DNA of 64,000 nucleotides from Melioribacter roseus P3M-2 (GCF_000279145.1 NC_018178.1:1240001-1304000); one strand, 5' to 3'. Counted from the first letter of the stretch, positions 28,181-37,001 are shown. A program made the numbers and translations. The notes: generated by a model not told the origin, from the letters alone.

Positions 28181-28765
28181 TTATCTCCGTTTTATATTTT
28201 GCCAGAAAAAGCGCGCGTGCTTACGCGCCGTTTCGTAGATCGATTTATCTATCGGAAGCGAAGTCATTTTTTCGAGCCGTATGAAAAATAATGGCGACAG
28301 ATATTCTTCCGCAAGAAAATCGACGTCCCCCTCGATTAATTTATTCTTCTTCATTTCGGTAAGGATCAATTTAACTATTTTTCTCGTTTCGTCGAAAAGA
28401 ATCGATACGGAAATGTTTAGCCCACCTATATTACCGAATTGTTCGGAAATAATTAGTTTCGTGAATTTAATTTCTTCGGGCGACGACCACGATTTGAGAA
28501 GTTCTTCGGATAAGCGCACAAAAAAATCGACAGGATCGGAAAGTTTATCGAGCAAATCCTCATTAATTATTTCTTTCTCTGAATTCATACGGGAATAATT
28601 TTTAATTAGCTGAATTAATATCTCGTCTTTGGAACGGAAATGATTGTAAATCGAGCTTTCTCTGATTCCCGATTCTGCGGCTATCTGTCTTACGGAAGCG
28701 GCATTAAATCCGTATTCGGAAAATAATTTTAAAGCTGCAGAAATTATTTTATCGCGTGTTTTCAT
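28181..28765 (-). CDS. TetR-family transcriptional regulator
   Basis: 194 residues. The N-terminal helix-turn-helix (SVRQIAAESGIRESSIYNHF followed by SKDEIL) is typical of TetR. The C-terminal ligand-binding part is unassigned. A perfect palindrome lies four bases upstream of its start, so it is probably autoregulated. It heads the operon with the dehydratase gene and is divergent from the SPFH operon, which it may also control. Ligand unknown. Confidence 0.9.
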   Translation of the reverse strand: MKTRDKIISAALKLFSEYGFNAASVRQIAAESGIRESSIYNHFRSKDEILIQLIKNYSRMNSEKEIINEDLLDKLSDPVDFFVRLSEELLKSWSSPEEIKFTKLIISEQFGNIGGLNISVSILFDETRKIVKLILTEMKKNKLIEGDVDFLAEEYLSPLFFIRLEKMTSLPIDKSIYETARKHARFFWQNIKRR

Positions 28766-28768
28766 AAT

Positions 28769-28780
28769 ACGAACGTTCGT
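28769..28780. promoter_or_regulatory. palindromic operator, likely TetR-family site
   Basis: ACGAACGTTCGT is a perfect 12-base palindrome, four bases upstream of the tetR start codon and in the divergent promoter region. Sequence form (AACGTT core) and place suit a TetR-family operator for autoregulation. Confidence 0.6.
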
Positions 28781-28805
28781 TAGTTTAAATATAGTAATTT
28801 TTTTC

Positions 28806-28844
28806 TTGACTGAAAGATATTAACGTGATATCATTGCGATATCA
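28806..28844 (+). promoter_or_regulatory. sigma-70-like promoter with inverted repeat at the -10 box
   Basis: TTGACT (28806-28811), a 17-base spacer, then TATCAT (28829-28834), giving a start about 20 bases before the SPFH gene ATG. The -10 lies in an inverted repeat, TGATATC-ATTGC-GATATCA (28826-28844), a probable repressor site. Confidence 0.55.
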
Positions 28845-28859
28845 TATTTGGGAGGGATT

Positions 28860-29735
28860 ATGGAAAAAGTAGTCGAAAAAAACGCGGTAAAATTAAACGG
28901 CTATCTGACGGCTGTAGTTTATCTTGTTTTGTTTCTTCTTACTCTCTACATATTCGGGAGCTATGCCAAACATCCCGAAGGCGAAAAACTTCTGGCGTTT
29001 ATTGTTTTGGTTGTCGTCATTGCGATTTATCCGCTTGGATTTATCATCATTCAGCCTAACGAATCGAAAGTGTTGATTTTGTTCGGAAAGTATATCGGCA
29101 CGGTAAAAAATTCGGGCTTCTGGTGGGTTAATCCTCTTACACTTAAGAAGAAGGTCTCTTTGCGCATTCACAATTTCAACAGCGACGTAATTAAAGTGAA
29201 CGACCTCGACGGAAATCCGATTGAAATTGCCGCAGTAATCGTATGGCGCGTTGTTGATTCTGCGCGCGCTATTTTCGACGTTCAGAATTACGAGCAATTC
29301 GTAGCCATTCAAAGCGAAACGGCAATTAGAGCTCTGGCAACAGAATATTCTTACGACAGCGGAGACGACACAAAAATGTCTCTGCGTACGAGCCAAAACG
29401 AGATTTCCGAGCGGTTAAAAACGCATATTCAGCAGAGACTCGACATTGCGGGCGTCGAAATACTCGAAGCGCGAATAAGTCATCTGGCGTACGCGCCCGA
29501 AATTGCTCAAGCAATGCTGCGCCGTCAGCAGGCTCAAGCGGTAGTTGCTGCGCGTCAGAAAATAGTCGAAGGAGCCGTCGGCATGGTCGATATGGCGCTG
29601 AAAACTCTGAGCGAACAGCATATAGTCCAGCTCGACGAAGATAAAAAAGCCACGATGGTCAACAATTTAATGGTGGCTCTTGTATCCGAAGTACAGGCTC
29701 AACCCGTTATTAATACTGGCACGTTGTATCAATAA
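28860..29735 (+). CDS. SPFH/band 7 (slipin or flotillin-like) membrane protein
   Basis: About 291 residues from the ATG at 28860, which is preceded by GGGAGGG; the upstream TTG at 28848 overlaps that site. Two hydrophobic helices (about 14-36 and 46-66) are followed by an SPFH domain (VLILFGKYIGTVKNSGFWWV at the start), and an Ala/Gln/Arg-rich helix (MLRRQQAQAVVAARQKI). The family forms ring-like membrane microdomain scaffolds and interacts with proteases. It is followed by a protein of unknown function and a ribbon-helix-helix protein, an arrangement common for this type of SPFH operon. Confidence 0.88.
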   Translation: MEKVVEKNAVKLNGYLTAVVYLVLFLLTLYIFGSYAKHPEGEKLLAFIVLVVVIAIYPLGFIIIQPNESKVLILFGKYIGTVKNSGFWWVNPLTLKKKVSLRIHNFNSDVIKVNDLDGNPIEIAAVIVWRVVDSARAIFDVQNYEQFVAIQSETAIRALATEYSYDSGDDTKMSLRTSQNEISERLKTHIQQRLDIAGVEILEARISHLAYAPEIAQAMLRRQQAQAVVAARQKIVEGAVGMVDMALKTLSEQHIVQLDEDKKATMVNNLMVALVSEVQAQPVINTGTLYQ

Positions 29736-29745
29736 AAGCGTTACG

Positions 29746-30249
29746 ATGAAAAAGGAATACAAATTCGAAAAAGGGACGCAGTTCACGGTTATTCAACCTT
29801 CAATAACCAAGAATCGGCTGGAAATCAGGCTCCAAGAAGAAACGGTTGCGCTTCTAAAAGCAACCAATATTTTTAAGAACGACGTATTACTCGAAGGAGA
29901 TTGGGGCGAATGGGAATTCTACAGGGAAAGCATATGGAAAAGCGATATTGCCATTCGTCCTTACGGACTCGAACTACCGACTGCGTTTTTTGATAAAGAA
30001 TTCTTTAATAGTGGCGGAACTCTCAAATTGCCTATGGGCTTTCGCTTTTATATTCAAATGCATCCTTTCAAAAAATATCACGAGCTCCTTTACGGCAACG
30101 AAAGATTGATTTTGTATAAACAAAAGAGTAGCATTAAGAAAAAGAAACTTGAAATTATTATTGAAAAAGAGAACGACAAATTAAACAAAAATGCCTGGGT
30201 CGCCGCTTTTCCGGTATATTTGATTCAGGCGTCAAGAAATAATTTTTAA
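29746..30249 (+). CDS. conserved protein of unknown function in the SPFH operon
   Basis: 167 residues from the ATG at 29746, ten bases after the SPFH stop. Cytoplasmic: no signal peptide or membrane helix. The sequence has an aromatic-rich central part (GDWGEWEFYRESIWK) and a basic, Lys/Glu-rich C-terminal half. I do not recognise a family. Tight spacing (10 bases before, 3 after) shows that it belongs to the SPFH operon. A longer frame starting within the SPFH gene at 29680 is not supported. Confidence 0.6.
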   Translation: MKKEYKFEKGTQFTVIQPSITKNRLEIRLQEETVALLKATNIFKNDVLLEGDWGEWEFYRESIWKSDIAIRPYGLELPTAFFDKEFFNSGGTLKLPMGFRFYIQMHPFKKYHELLYGNERLILYKQKSSIKKKKLEIIIEKENDKLNKNAWVAAFPVYLIQASRNNF

Positions 30250-30252
30250 GAT

Positions 30253-30450
30253 ATGGCCGACAAGAAAAAATTTCTGCTCCGAATAGACGATAAAATTTAT
30301 GCGGCTCTGGAAAAATGGGCCGCCGACGATTTGAGGAGCATTAACGCTCAAATTGAATATCTTCTTAAAGAAGCCCTCAAAAAAAATAATCGCTTAAAGG
30401 AAACAAACGACGGCGATAAAACGACTAACAGTATGAAAACCGAAGAATAA
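30253..30450 (+). CDS. Arc-like ribbon-helix-helix protein
   Basis: 65 residues. The first 45 have the pattern of Arc/MetJ ribbon-helix-helix proteins (KKFLLRIDDKIYAALEKWA, then RSINAQIEYLLKEAL), followed by a polar tail. The strand at residues 5-11 would bind DNA as a dimer. It may regulate the SPFH operon or act in it in another way; it lacks a toxin neighbour. Three bases after the previous gene, ten before the hydrolase gene. Confidence 0.8.
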   Translation: MADKKKFLLRIDDKIYAALEKWAADDLRSINAQIEYLLKEALKKNNRLKETNDGDKTTNSMKTEE

Positions 30451-30459
30451 GAGGGAAGA

Positions 30460-31878
30460 ATGAAGAAAATGATATGCGCGCTGATTTTGTTGAGCTTTTG
30501 CGTACTGAACGCACAAAACGAAGGCGTTAAATACGATTCGCTTTGGCAGGGCAATTTGAAATTCGGGCAAACGTCTCTTAAAGTTGTTCTGAAAATATTC
30601 AAAACCGAAGAGGGTAATCTCTCCGCTCATCTGGACAGTCCCGACCAGGGAGCGGTTAATATTCCTGTGACAGAAATAAATATTACGGACGACAGCCTAA
30701 TGTTTTCCGTCGCGTCAATCGGAGCTTCGTATAAAGGCGCGTTGGAAAAAGGAGGCGGAAAAATTACGGGAATTTTCAAACAAGCCGGCTATAGTCTTCC
30801 GCTGCAATTAGAGAAAACCGATAAAGCAGCCGAAGTGAAAAGACCGCAAAATCCGAAAAGACCCTTTCCATATATTGAAGAAGAAATTGTTTTTGAAAAT
30901 AAGCTCGATAAAATCAAACTTGCGGGCGCGCTGACTCTGCCGGATAGAAACGGAAAATTTCCCGCTGTCGTTTTGATTTCAGGCTCCGGTCCTCAGGACA
31001 GAGACGAAACAATTTTCAATCACAAGCCTTTTTTGATTATTTCCGATTATTTGACCCGCAACGGAATTGCCGTACTCAGATACGACGACCGTGGCGTCGG
31101 TAAGTCCGAAGGCAATTTTTCTTCCGCTACTACCGAAGACTTTATGAAGGACGCCTTAGCGGCAGTCGAGTACCTCAAATCAAGAAATGAGATCGACCTG
31201 GATAAAATCGGATTGATCGGCCACAGCGAAGGAGGATTGATTGCTCCGATGGCGGCGGCTTCGTCGGACGACGTTAAATTCCTTGTGCTGCTTGCGCCGC
31301 CGGGAATTCCCGGAAAGGATTTGATTCCCCTGCAAACCGAATTGATTATGAAAGCTCAGGGAGTCGACAGCTCCACAATTTACAGAACCGTTTCGCATTT
31401 GAGAACCGTATTTGAAATTATCACAAATTCTTCCGACAGTCTGACGGCTTATAAAAAATTGGAAGAACTGTATAAAAACGAAATTGCCGGCTTGCCCGAA
31501 GAAGAAAAGAAAAAGCCCGAAAACGGTTTTGAAGCCTTTGAAAGAAAAGCGAAAACATATTTGAGTCCCTGGTTCCGGTTTTTCCTTAAATACAATCCTT
31601 CCTGGGCGCTCGAAAACGTAAAAGTTCCAGTGCTTGCATTGTGGGGCGGAAAAGACTTGCAGGTGCCTCCGGAAGAAAACATGCCGCCGCTAAAAAGCGC
31701 GCTTGAAAACGCCGGCAACAAACGGGTAAAAACCGTCGTTTGCGAACAATTGAATCATCTGTTTCAAAAGAGCGATACGGGGTTGCCTCTTGAATACGGA
31801 GCGATCGAAGAAACAATTTATACGCCCGCGCTCGAAATGATTAAAGACTGGATTAAAGAAACCGCCGGAGCGAAATAG
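30460..31878 (+). CDS. exported alpha/beta hydrolase
   Basis: 472 residues. A signal peptide (KKMICALILLSFCVLNA) is followed by a beta-rich N-terminal domain (about 20-130) found in exported DUF3887/S9-like hydrolases, then an alpha/beta hydrolase domain with the oxyanion region VLISGSGPQDRDE and nucleophile serine in GHSEGG. Aspartate in WGGKDLQVPPEE and histidine in LNHLFQ complete the triad. It is likely an esterase or peptidase-like enzyme in the periplasm. The gene has its own GAGGG ribosome-binding site and ends in a terminator overlapping its stop codon. Confidence 0.85.
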   Translation: MKKMICALILLSFCVLNAQNEGVKYDSLWQGNLKFGQTSLKVVLKIFKTEEGNLSAHLDSPDQGAVNIPVTEINITDDSLMFSVASIGASYKGALEKGGGKITGIFKQAGYSLPLQLEKTDKAAEVKRPQNPKRPFPYIEEEIVFENKLDKIKLAGALTLPDRNGKFPAVVLISGSGPQDRDETIFNHKPFLIISDYLTRNGIAVLRYDDRGVGKSEGNFSSATTEDFMKDALAAVEYLKSRNEIDLDKIGLIGHSEGGLIAPMAAASSDDVKFLVLLAPPGIPGKDLIPLQTELIMKAQGVDSSTIYRTVSHLRTVFEIITNSSDSLTAYKKLEELYKNEIAGLPEEEKKKPENGFEAFERKAKTYLSPWFRFFLKYNPSWALENVKVPVLALWGGKDLQVPPEENMPPLKSALENAGNKRVKTVVCEQLNHLFQKSDTGLPLEYGAIEETIYTPALEMIKDWIKETAGAK

Positions 31879-31899
31879 CCGCTCCGACGGATTTAATTT
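31867..31899 (+). terminator. terminator overlapping the hydrolase stop codon
   Basis: GGAGCG (31867-31872) and CGCTCC (31880-31885) form a hairpin whose loop contains the TAG stop; a weak T-rich stretch (GGATTTAATTTT) follows. Confidence 0.6.
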
Positions 31900-31903
31900 T
31901 AAA

Positions 31904-33106
31904 TTACATATTAACTGTTGCCATCAGATAAAACCAGGACGATGTATCCTCGCCGCGCAATTTCTTGAAGATTGTGCCCGGCGCAAATAGCGAAGCGCCC
32001 GCCTGAAAATCGACATATTCATTGTAATTGTATTTCAAGGTCAAGTCTGCTTCGGAGCCGAAATCGTAGGAAGAACCTCCGGCGTAAATGTATTCTTCAA
32101 CCGAACGGAAAATGTGGTAATTCAACGAAACATTTAAATCCTCTATCGGACGGAAGCCGCATTTTAAAACAATGTCGGATATGCCGAGATTATAAGTATC
32201 GCTGTTCAGATTGATAAAATAATCCATGTAGCCAAAAAATTTATGTCCCGTAGGATAGAGCGAAGAATATGCTTTGTATTCGTTGTCGAGAGGATTATCG
32301 TCGCCGCTTGCGTAATCGAACTGCAAGCCTACCGACGGCTTCAACGAATGATTAAAAGTATAATTCGCATTGAATGAAAATGTCATTGCGTTTATATCCT
32401 GTTCCCTGCCGTTTACCAGTGCGGAGCCGGTCTGGTATCCGAAGTCGATTTCATGTTGGAAATTTTTCAAGTCTCCCTTTATATAAAATCCGAGAGTGGC
32501 TCTGTCGAGATAATTGGTGGGATTAACTCTCTGCCAGATCACGAATGGTTGGATTTTGTATTTTTTGACTAGAAACAAGTCGCCCATCAATGCATAAATA
32601 TTCTGGTCGAGCGAATCGCCTGAGTTGAATTTCTCGAATTCTCTTACCGCTATTAAATCCGCATTAAACAGGCAACTTTTGAAAGTCAATACTCCGCCGT
32701 CGAACGAACGACCCACATTATGCCAGCCGACCGGTCCGAAAAATCTTTCCGAACCGTATTTCAATTCCATTCTTCCGACTTTAACGTCTACCGGCAGATC
32801 GAATAAGTTGTTTATTTTGAAATAAATCTGGTGGAGGTCGAGATTTTTTAAGTTACTCAGCGTTGAGGTTTCTTCACCGAATATTCTGGAATCCTGCAAT
32901 TGAATGTAAGCGCTCACGTCTTCCGAGGCATTAAGACTCAATCCGAGGCGCGTTCTCAAAGCCGTAAAAGTATTCGGATTGGTTGACGAATTGAAGTCTT
33001 TGTTGTCGATTTCAAATCGGGGTCTTATCTGAAAGTCGAACTTGTATAAGTTTTGCGCGCTTATTACAAACGGAAGCGCAATAAGAATTAATAAAAGTTT
33101 TTTCAT
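31904..33106 (-). CDS. alginate-export/porin-like outer-membrane protein
   Basis: 400 residues with a signal peptide (KKLLLILIALPFVISAQ) and a beta-barrel pattern throughout. The start (FQIRPRFEIDNKDF) and the conserved part VGRMELKYGSERFFGPVGW resemble the alginate-export porin domain (PF13372). It is downstream of nrfA on the same strand, with a terminator between, so it may be transcribed separately. Presumably it lets small anions or sugars through the outer membrane; a role in nitrite uptake is possible from context only. Confidence 0.72.
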   Translation of the reverse strand: MKKLLLILIALPFVISAQNLYKFDFQIRPRFEIDNKDFNSSTNPNTFTALRTRLGLSLNASEDVSAYIQLQDSRIFGEETSTLSNLKNLDLHQIYFKINNLFDLPVDVKVGRMELKYGSERFFGPVGWHNVGRSFDGGVLTFKSCLFNADLIAVREFEKFNSGDSLDQNIYALMGDLFLVKKYKIQPFVIWQRVNPTNYLDRATLGFYIKGDLKNFQHEIDFGYQTGSALVNGREQDINAMTFSFNANYTFNHSLKPSVGLQFDYASGDDNPLDNEYKAYSSLYPTGHKFFGYMDYFINLNSDTYNLGISDIVLKCGFRPIEDLNVSLNYHIFRSVEEYIYAGGSSYDFGSEADLTLKYNYNEYVDFQAGASLFAPGTIFKKLRGEDTSSWFYLMATVNM

Positions 33107-33149
33107 TTTGTAGCTCCTCGATTAAAATAAATTGTCGGTTTAATTAAAA

Positions 33150-33164
33150 GGAGCGGATTGCTCC
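33150..33164 (-). terminator. terminator after nrfA
   Basis: GGAGC-GGATT-GCTCC inverted repeat; on the reverse strand it is followed by TTTTAATT. It ends the nrfHA transcript before the porin gene. Confidence 0.65.
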
Positions 33165-33178
33165 GCCCCTTGAAATAA

Positions 33179-34675
33179 TCAATATTCCTTCAATGTGCCC
33201 TGTCGTTCTTTTGCAATTTTATCCCATTCGGCGGCTGTGGTCTTCAGAAATTCTTCTTTGTCGGCTTCGAGAGCTTTCATGTCGAGACCGATATATTTTT
33301 GCGCTTTTTCTTTTGTGGAAATGTCGGGCAATGCGACAGGATAATTTACGCCGTGTTTAATCAGAACGGCGGCAATTTCCCTGCGGGCTTCTTCTGCTTT
33401 TTGAATTGCAGTGCCCAGAATTCTCAAAGCTTCTACCGGCGCATGGAATCCCATTCCGTTTGCGGCGGCAGCATAGTCCCATCTCCATTGCGCATGTCTA
33501 ATTAACTTGAGAGCGTTTTTCATTTCGGATTCCGTAGCTCCGTTATCCCATGCAATCTTAGCTTCAATATGCGCAGCCGCAAGAGCTTTCTCGGCGTATC
33601 TTCTTAATTCGTGAATTCTGTCCTGACGGTCATAAACGTTTTTGATTAAGCTTTCGGTTTTTTCTCTATGGCATACCTGGCAGGAATTTTCGATGTTGTT
33701 CAAAGGGCTTTGAATGTGGTGATCGGTAAATTTAACCCCGCCTTCGGTTTTGTAAGGCATGTGGCAGTCGGCGCACGAAACGCCTCTCTCGGCGTGAATT
33801 CCTGTTATGAACAATTCGTAATCCGGATGCTGAGCCTTCAACATTGGAGCTTTGCTGAGAGCATGAGTCCAATCGGAAAACTCGATTTCGTCATAATATT
33901 TCTCCATATCGTCTACGCTGAAGCCCTTATCCCACGGGAATGTCAGGTATTGCGAGCCCTCCACTTTTGTTTTGTCGAAATAATATTCAACGTGGCATTG
34001 AGCGCAAACCAGCGAGCGCATTTCGTTGTGACTGAAGCTTTCGATGTCTTTACCCTGACGTTGAAAAGCTTCGATTAGCGCGGGACGAGTAATTCTCAAA
34101 TCCATTGTCTTTGGGTCGTGACAGTCCTGGCATCCGATAGGATTAACGAATTCATGCCCTTTGTCGATCCATTTCCCTTTATAAAATTCGGCGACTCCGT
34201 CTCTTGCCATAACGCGCGGGACGTCGGTGCTTTTGCACGTCCAGCAGGTGGAAGGCATAGGACTTACTTTATTTCCGCCGGTTCTCAATGTGGTGCGGAT
34301 ATCTTTAACGGCATAAGCGTGACCCCTTGGAGTTAAATAATCTTTTGCAAAACCGTATCCCGCCCACATTATAACCAGTTCGGGCGCTTGTTCGAGATAG
34401 TCGCGCGTTACCGACCCGGCATACTTGCTGGCATAGTTTGTGTCGAGAGTTTTCAAATAAGTTTCGTATTCGCGCGGGAAATTTTCACCCCATACTTCGT
34501 TGCGGGGCTCCCAGTCCGCTATCGGCTTTACCATCTGGAGGGTAAACGACTCGCTTCTTCTTTCGATTATCGAAGAAGCAAATAGTCCGATAAGGAATAC
34601 GACGACTACGGTTGCAAAAAATATTAACCATGCAACCCAAGGTTTTGCTTTGATAATTTCCTGAATTGGTTTCAT
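33179..34675 (-). CDS. nrfA: ammonia-forming cytochrome c nitrite reductase NrfA
   Basis: 498 residues. Pentaheme NrfA reduces nitrite to ammonium with six electrons. The catalytic heme has the hallmark CxxCK site (CWTCK), and four CxxCH sites follow (CQDCH, CAQCH, CADCH, CQVCH). Active-site tyrosine and histidine candidates are in CHVEYYF and DHHIQSPL. The N-terminus has an uncleaved-looking hydrophobic helix (VAWLIFFATVVVVFLIGLFA), common in NrfA of this type. It follows nrfH by 14 bases. Length and motifs are standard. Confidence 0.97.
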   Translation of the reverse strand: MKPIQEIIKAKPWVAWLIFFATVVVVFLIGLFASSIIERRSESFTLQMVKPIADWEPRNEVWGENFPREYETYLKTLDTNYASKYAGSVTRDYLEQAPELVIMWAGYGFAKDYLTPRGHAYAVKDIRTTLRTGGNKVSPMPSTCWTCKSTDVPRVMARDGVAEFYKGKWIDKGHEFVNPIGCQDCHDPKTMDLRITRPALIEAFQRQGKDIESFSHNEMRSLVCAQCHVEYYFDKTKVEGSQYLTFPWDKGFSVDDMEKYYDEIEFSDWTHALSKAPMLKAQHPDYELFITGIHAERGVSCADCHMPYKTEGGVKFTDHHIQSPLNNIENSCQVCHREKTESLIKNVYDRQDRIHELRRYAEKALAAAHIEAKIAWDNGATESEMKNALKLIRHAQWRWDYAAAANGMGFHAPVEALRILGTAIQKAEEARREIAAVLIKHGVNYPVALPDISTKEKAQKYIGLDMKALEADKEEFLKTTAAEWDKIAKERQGTLKEY

Positions 34676-34689
34676 TTTGTTCCCCGTTT

Positions 34690-35298
34690 TTATTTGATAA
34701 TTTCTTTGTCTTCAAGAATCCACTCTGCCACCGGTTTTAATTTAGGCACTCGCGCATAAGGAGCGGAAGAAAGGCTGTGGACTTTGCCGTGAGGCGTTTC
34801 GCGGTGGCATTCCCAGCAGTATCTTTCCGTCTGGTCTGCTACGCTGCGGTTGTTGATCGCTCTCAAAGCAATCGGATGTATTTGATTTGTATGGCATCGT
34901 ATACAATTTTCCTGAACGGCTTTTTTGCCCGCCTCTTTAATCTGAATAACCTGGGGCTCCATTCTTAGAGTGAAAATTGTAGCGTGCCGCAAACCGTCGT
35001 TTGCCTTGAACCAGAGTTTTTCGATAATGTTGTCCTGAGGCACATGGCAATCGTTGCAGGTGGCTACTTTGCCGTGACTTCCTCTTTGCCACGTTGCATA
35101 TTCGGGATTCATTACGTGGCAGTTTACGCAAACCTCCGGATCGTCGGATACGTATGATACTGCGTTGGAAACATAGAGAATATGAAAACCCAGACCGGTA
35201 ATAATACCGAGTGTGAGAATGACCGGAAATTTCCAGTTGTCCGGCGGAGACAGGAATTCGATTGTCTTTCTGAAAAATGACTTTTTTCCGTTGTTCAT
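34690..35298 (-). CDS. nrfH: NrfH, tetraheme quinol dehydrogenase of the nitrite reductase complex
   Basis: 202 residues, NapC/NirT family. One N-terminal membrane helix (about 20-42), followed by four heme sites (CVNCH, CNDCH, CIRCH, CWECH). It oxidises menaquinol and passes electrons to NrfA. The upstream Fe-S protein gene overlaps its start by four bases (ATGA). Gene order Fe-S protein, nrfH, nrfA suggests one operon read from the divergent promoter near 36430. Confidence 0.95.
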   Translation of the reverse strand: MNNGKKSFFRKTIEFLSPPDNWKFPVILTLGIITGLGFHILYVSNAVSYVSDDPEVCVNCHVMNPEYATWQRGSHGKVATCNDCHVPQDNIIEKLWFKANDGLRHATIFTLRMEPQVIQIKEAGKKAVQENCIRCHTNQIHPIALRAINNRSVADQTERYCWECHRETPHGKVHSLSSAPYARVPKLKPVAEWILEDKEIIK

Positions 35299-36388
35299 TT
35301 ATTAACTCCGGTTTCTGTTTCTTTGTTTAATTTTTCGATGTCGGCAGTACTTGTCGGATGACCTAAATTGTCGATTTGTTCGTGTAAAATAATGTATTCC
35401 TTTCCGGAAATATTATTTTTCCAATGCCCTGTGAGAATACCGATTCCTGTTATTGCAATATATGTAGTTATTACGGCTAATACCACAATTTTTTTCGAAA
35501 TTTTTTTGTCGGTTACTTTCGTTTGAACATATAATGTGTCGGCTACAGGACAGGCGTCCACGCAGCTCAGGCACATCGAACACTCGTCGGAGCGGACAGT
35601 ATCGACCTTGTCCACTTTAATAAAAGAAGGACAAGCTTTTGCGCATAGCCCGCAATCGATACAACTTTTGGCTTCCCTTTTTATTTTGAGAGGACTTAAG
35701 AACGAAATTAGCCCGAGCAAAGCTCCGTAAGGACAAAGATACCGGCACCAGAAATTCCTGATGAAAATCGAAAGAACAAAAAGAACGGCAATTACGGTTA
35801 GCGAGAATCTGCTGATATTGGCAAAAAAGTAATACATTTTAATATCGGCTACGAGATTATATGGTCCGTCGAGGAAAGCCTTGAGCGCGTTTATTGTCAT
35901 CGAAAAGAAAATGGCATACACAAAGAAACCGAGCAGAAGATATTTAAGAGAACGCAACGGGTAGTCGATAAATCTCGGCAGCTTGATTCTCTTTTTGAAT
36001 AATTTATGCCAGATTTTTTCGCCGAAGTCTCCTATGGTTTCCGAAAGAAAACCGATGGGACAGAGCCAGCTGCAAAAAGATTTTCCGACAACTAATGAAA
36101 CCCCTACAATTGCAAGAAAAATAAAAAATCCCGCCGGGTGCGCCGGATGTATTTCTCCAGTTGCAAAAAAATAATAAACGCTCATCAATGCGCTTATCGG
36201 CAAAAAGCCTTCCACTCCCGCGGGACGCGAAGATACCATCTCAGGATTTCCCGCTTCCAGGGATTTGACGAAAACAGTAAATTCAACGCCAATCCAGATG
36301 CAGAGCAGCGCAAAAAGAACCTGAACGGCAAATCTATATTTCTGAACCGCCTTTTCGACGTTTCGTATTATTTTTTCTTTTCCCTCAT
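35295..36388 (-). CDS. NapH/NosR-like polyferredoxin membrane protein, apparent 1-base frameshift near start
   Basis: About 365 residues. Five membrane helices carry two Cys-Pro motifs of the NapH/NosR/CcoG type (SFCSWLCPIGF and NFWCRYLCPYGALLG), then two [4Fe-4S] sites (CIDCGLCAKACPSF, CSMCLSCVDACP) and a further helix. It probably transfers electrons between quinol and periplasmic proteins. The in-frame reading has no ATG and begins in promoter sequence. The ATG at 36388, with AAAGGA before it, is out of frame by one base; one more T in the T6 run at 36371-36376 restores it (MREKKKIIRNVEK). I take 36388 as start. It overlaps nrfH, so it belongs to the nrf operon. Confidence 0.82.
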
Positions 36389-36434
36389 AACAGTCCTTTC
36401 GTTTTATAAACAGACTATAAATTCCGATATTAAA

Positions 36435-36461
36435 TTTATAGCTTGTTTTTCCTTTTGTCAA
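36435..36461 (-). promoter_or_regulatory. promoter of the Fe-S/nrfHA operon
   Basis: On the reverse strand TTGACA (36461-36456) and TATAAA (36440-36435; spacer 15, or TAAATT with spacer 17) lie about 50-70 bases upstream of the ATG at 36388. It is back to back with the promoter of the Rrf2 gene; the two -35 boxes are 30 bases apart. Confidence 0.55.
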
Positions 36462-36491
36462 ATAAAATCTACGTAAAAAGATATTTTGTCC

Positions 36492-36520
36492 TTGACAAAC
36501 AGAGAAAGACTGTATATTTT
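36492..36520 (+). promoter_or_regulatory. promoter of the rrf2-type regulator gene
   Basis: TTGACA (36492-36497), 17 bases, then TATTTT (36515-36520), about 28 bases before the ATG at 36548. TTTGTCAA (36454-36461) and TTGACAAA (36492-36499) form an inverted repeat joining both divergent -35 boxes; the encoded Rrf2 protein may bind here. Confidence 0.55.
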
Positions 36521-36547
36521 ATAGCAGAATAAATAATCTGATTATAA

Positions 36548-36952
36548 ATGCTTTTAAACAGCAAAATAAGATACGGAATCAAGGCATTGTTTTTTTTGAC
36601 GGAAGCGGGCGAAAATGTAATGTTTACGGCGGCGGAAATATCGGAACGGCTTAACGTGCCGAAAGAATTCATCTCCAAAATTATGCAAAGTCTGACTTAC
36701 GAAGGAATATTGAGTTCCAAAAAAGGCAAAGGAGGAGGATTTTTTCTGGCTGTAAATCCTTCGGAATTGAGTTTCGAGAGAGTATTTAAAGTTCTCGGCT
36801 ACGACGAAAATATAAGCGAATGTATATTTGACATGAAAGACGCCTGTAAACGCAATACATGCCCTTTCTGCAACGATTGGAAAAGTTTTCTTCTGGAATT
36901 TAACGAAACATTGAGGAATTATTCGATTAAGGGAAACGAAATAAACAAATAA
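36548..36952 (+). CDS. Rrf2-family regulator, probable NsrR-like Fe-S sensor
   Basis: 134 residues. The winged helix-turn-helix of Rrf2 proteins is clear (TAAEISERLNVPKEFISKIM, then GILSSKKGKGGGF). A C-terminal cysteine cluster ECIFDMKDACKRNTCPFC could hold a [4Fe-4S] or [2Fe-2S] cluster. NsrR members sense nitric oxide. Its position between the divergent nrf operon and the RIC/nos genes makes a nitric-oxide sensor controlling both sides likely. The precise signal is inferred. Confidence 0.85.
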   Translation: MLLNSKIRYGIKALFFLTEAGENVMFTAAEISERLNVPKEFISKIMQSLTYEGILSSKKGKGGGFFLAVNPSELSFERVFKVLGYDENISECIFDMKDACKRNTCPFCNDWKSFLLEFNETLRNYSIKGNEINK

Positions 36953-37001
36953 AATTTTTTATTCTATAATCGGACACGATGTACCGATTAAAGGAGGCTT
37001 T

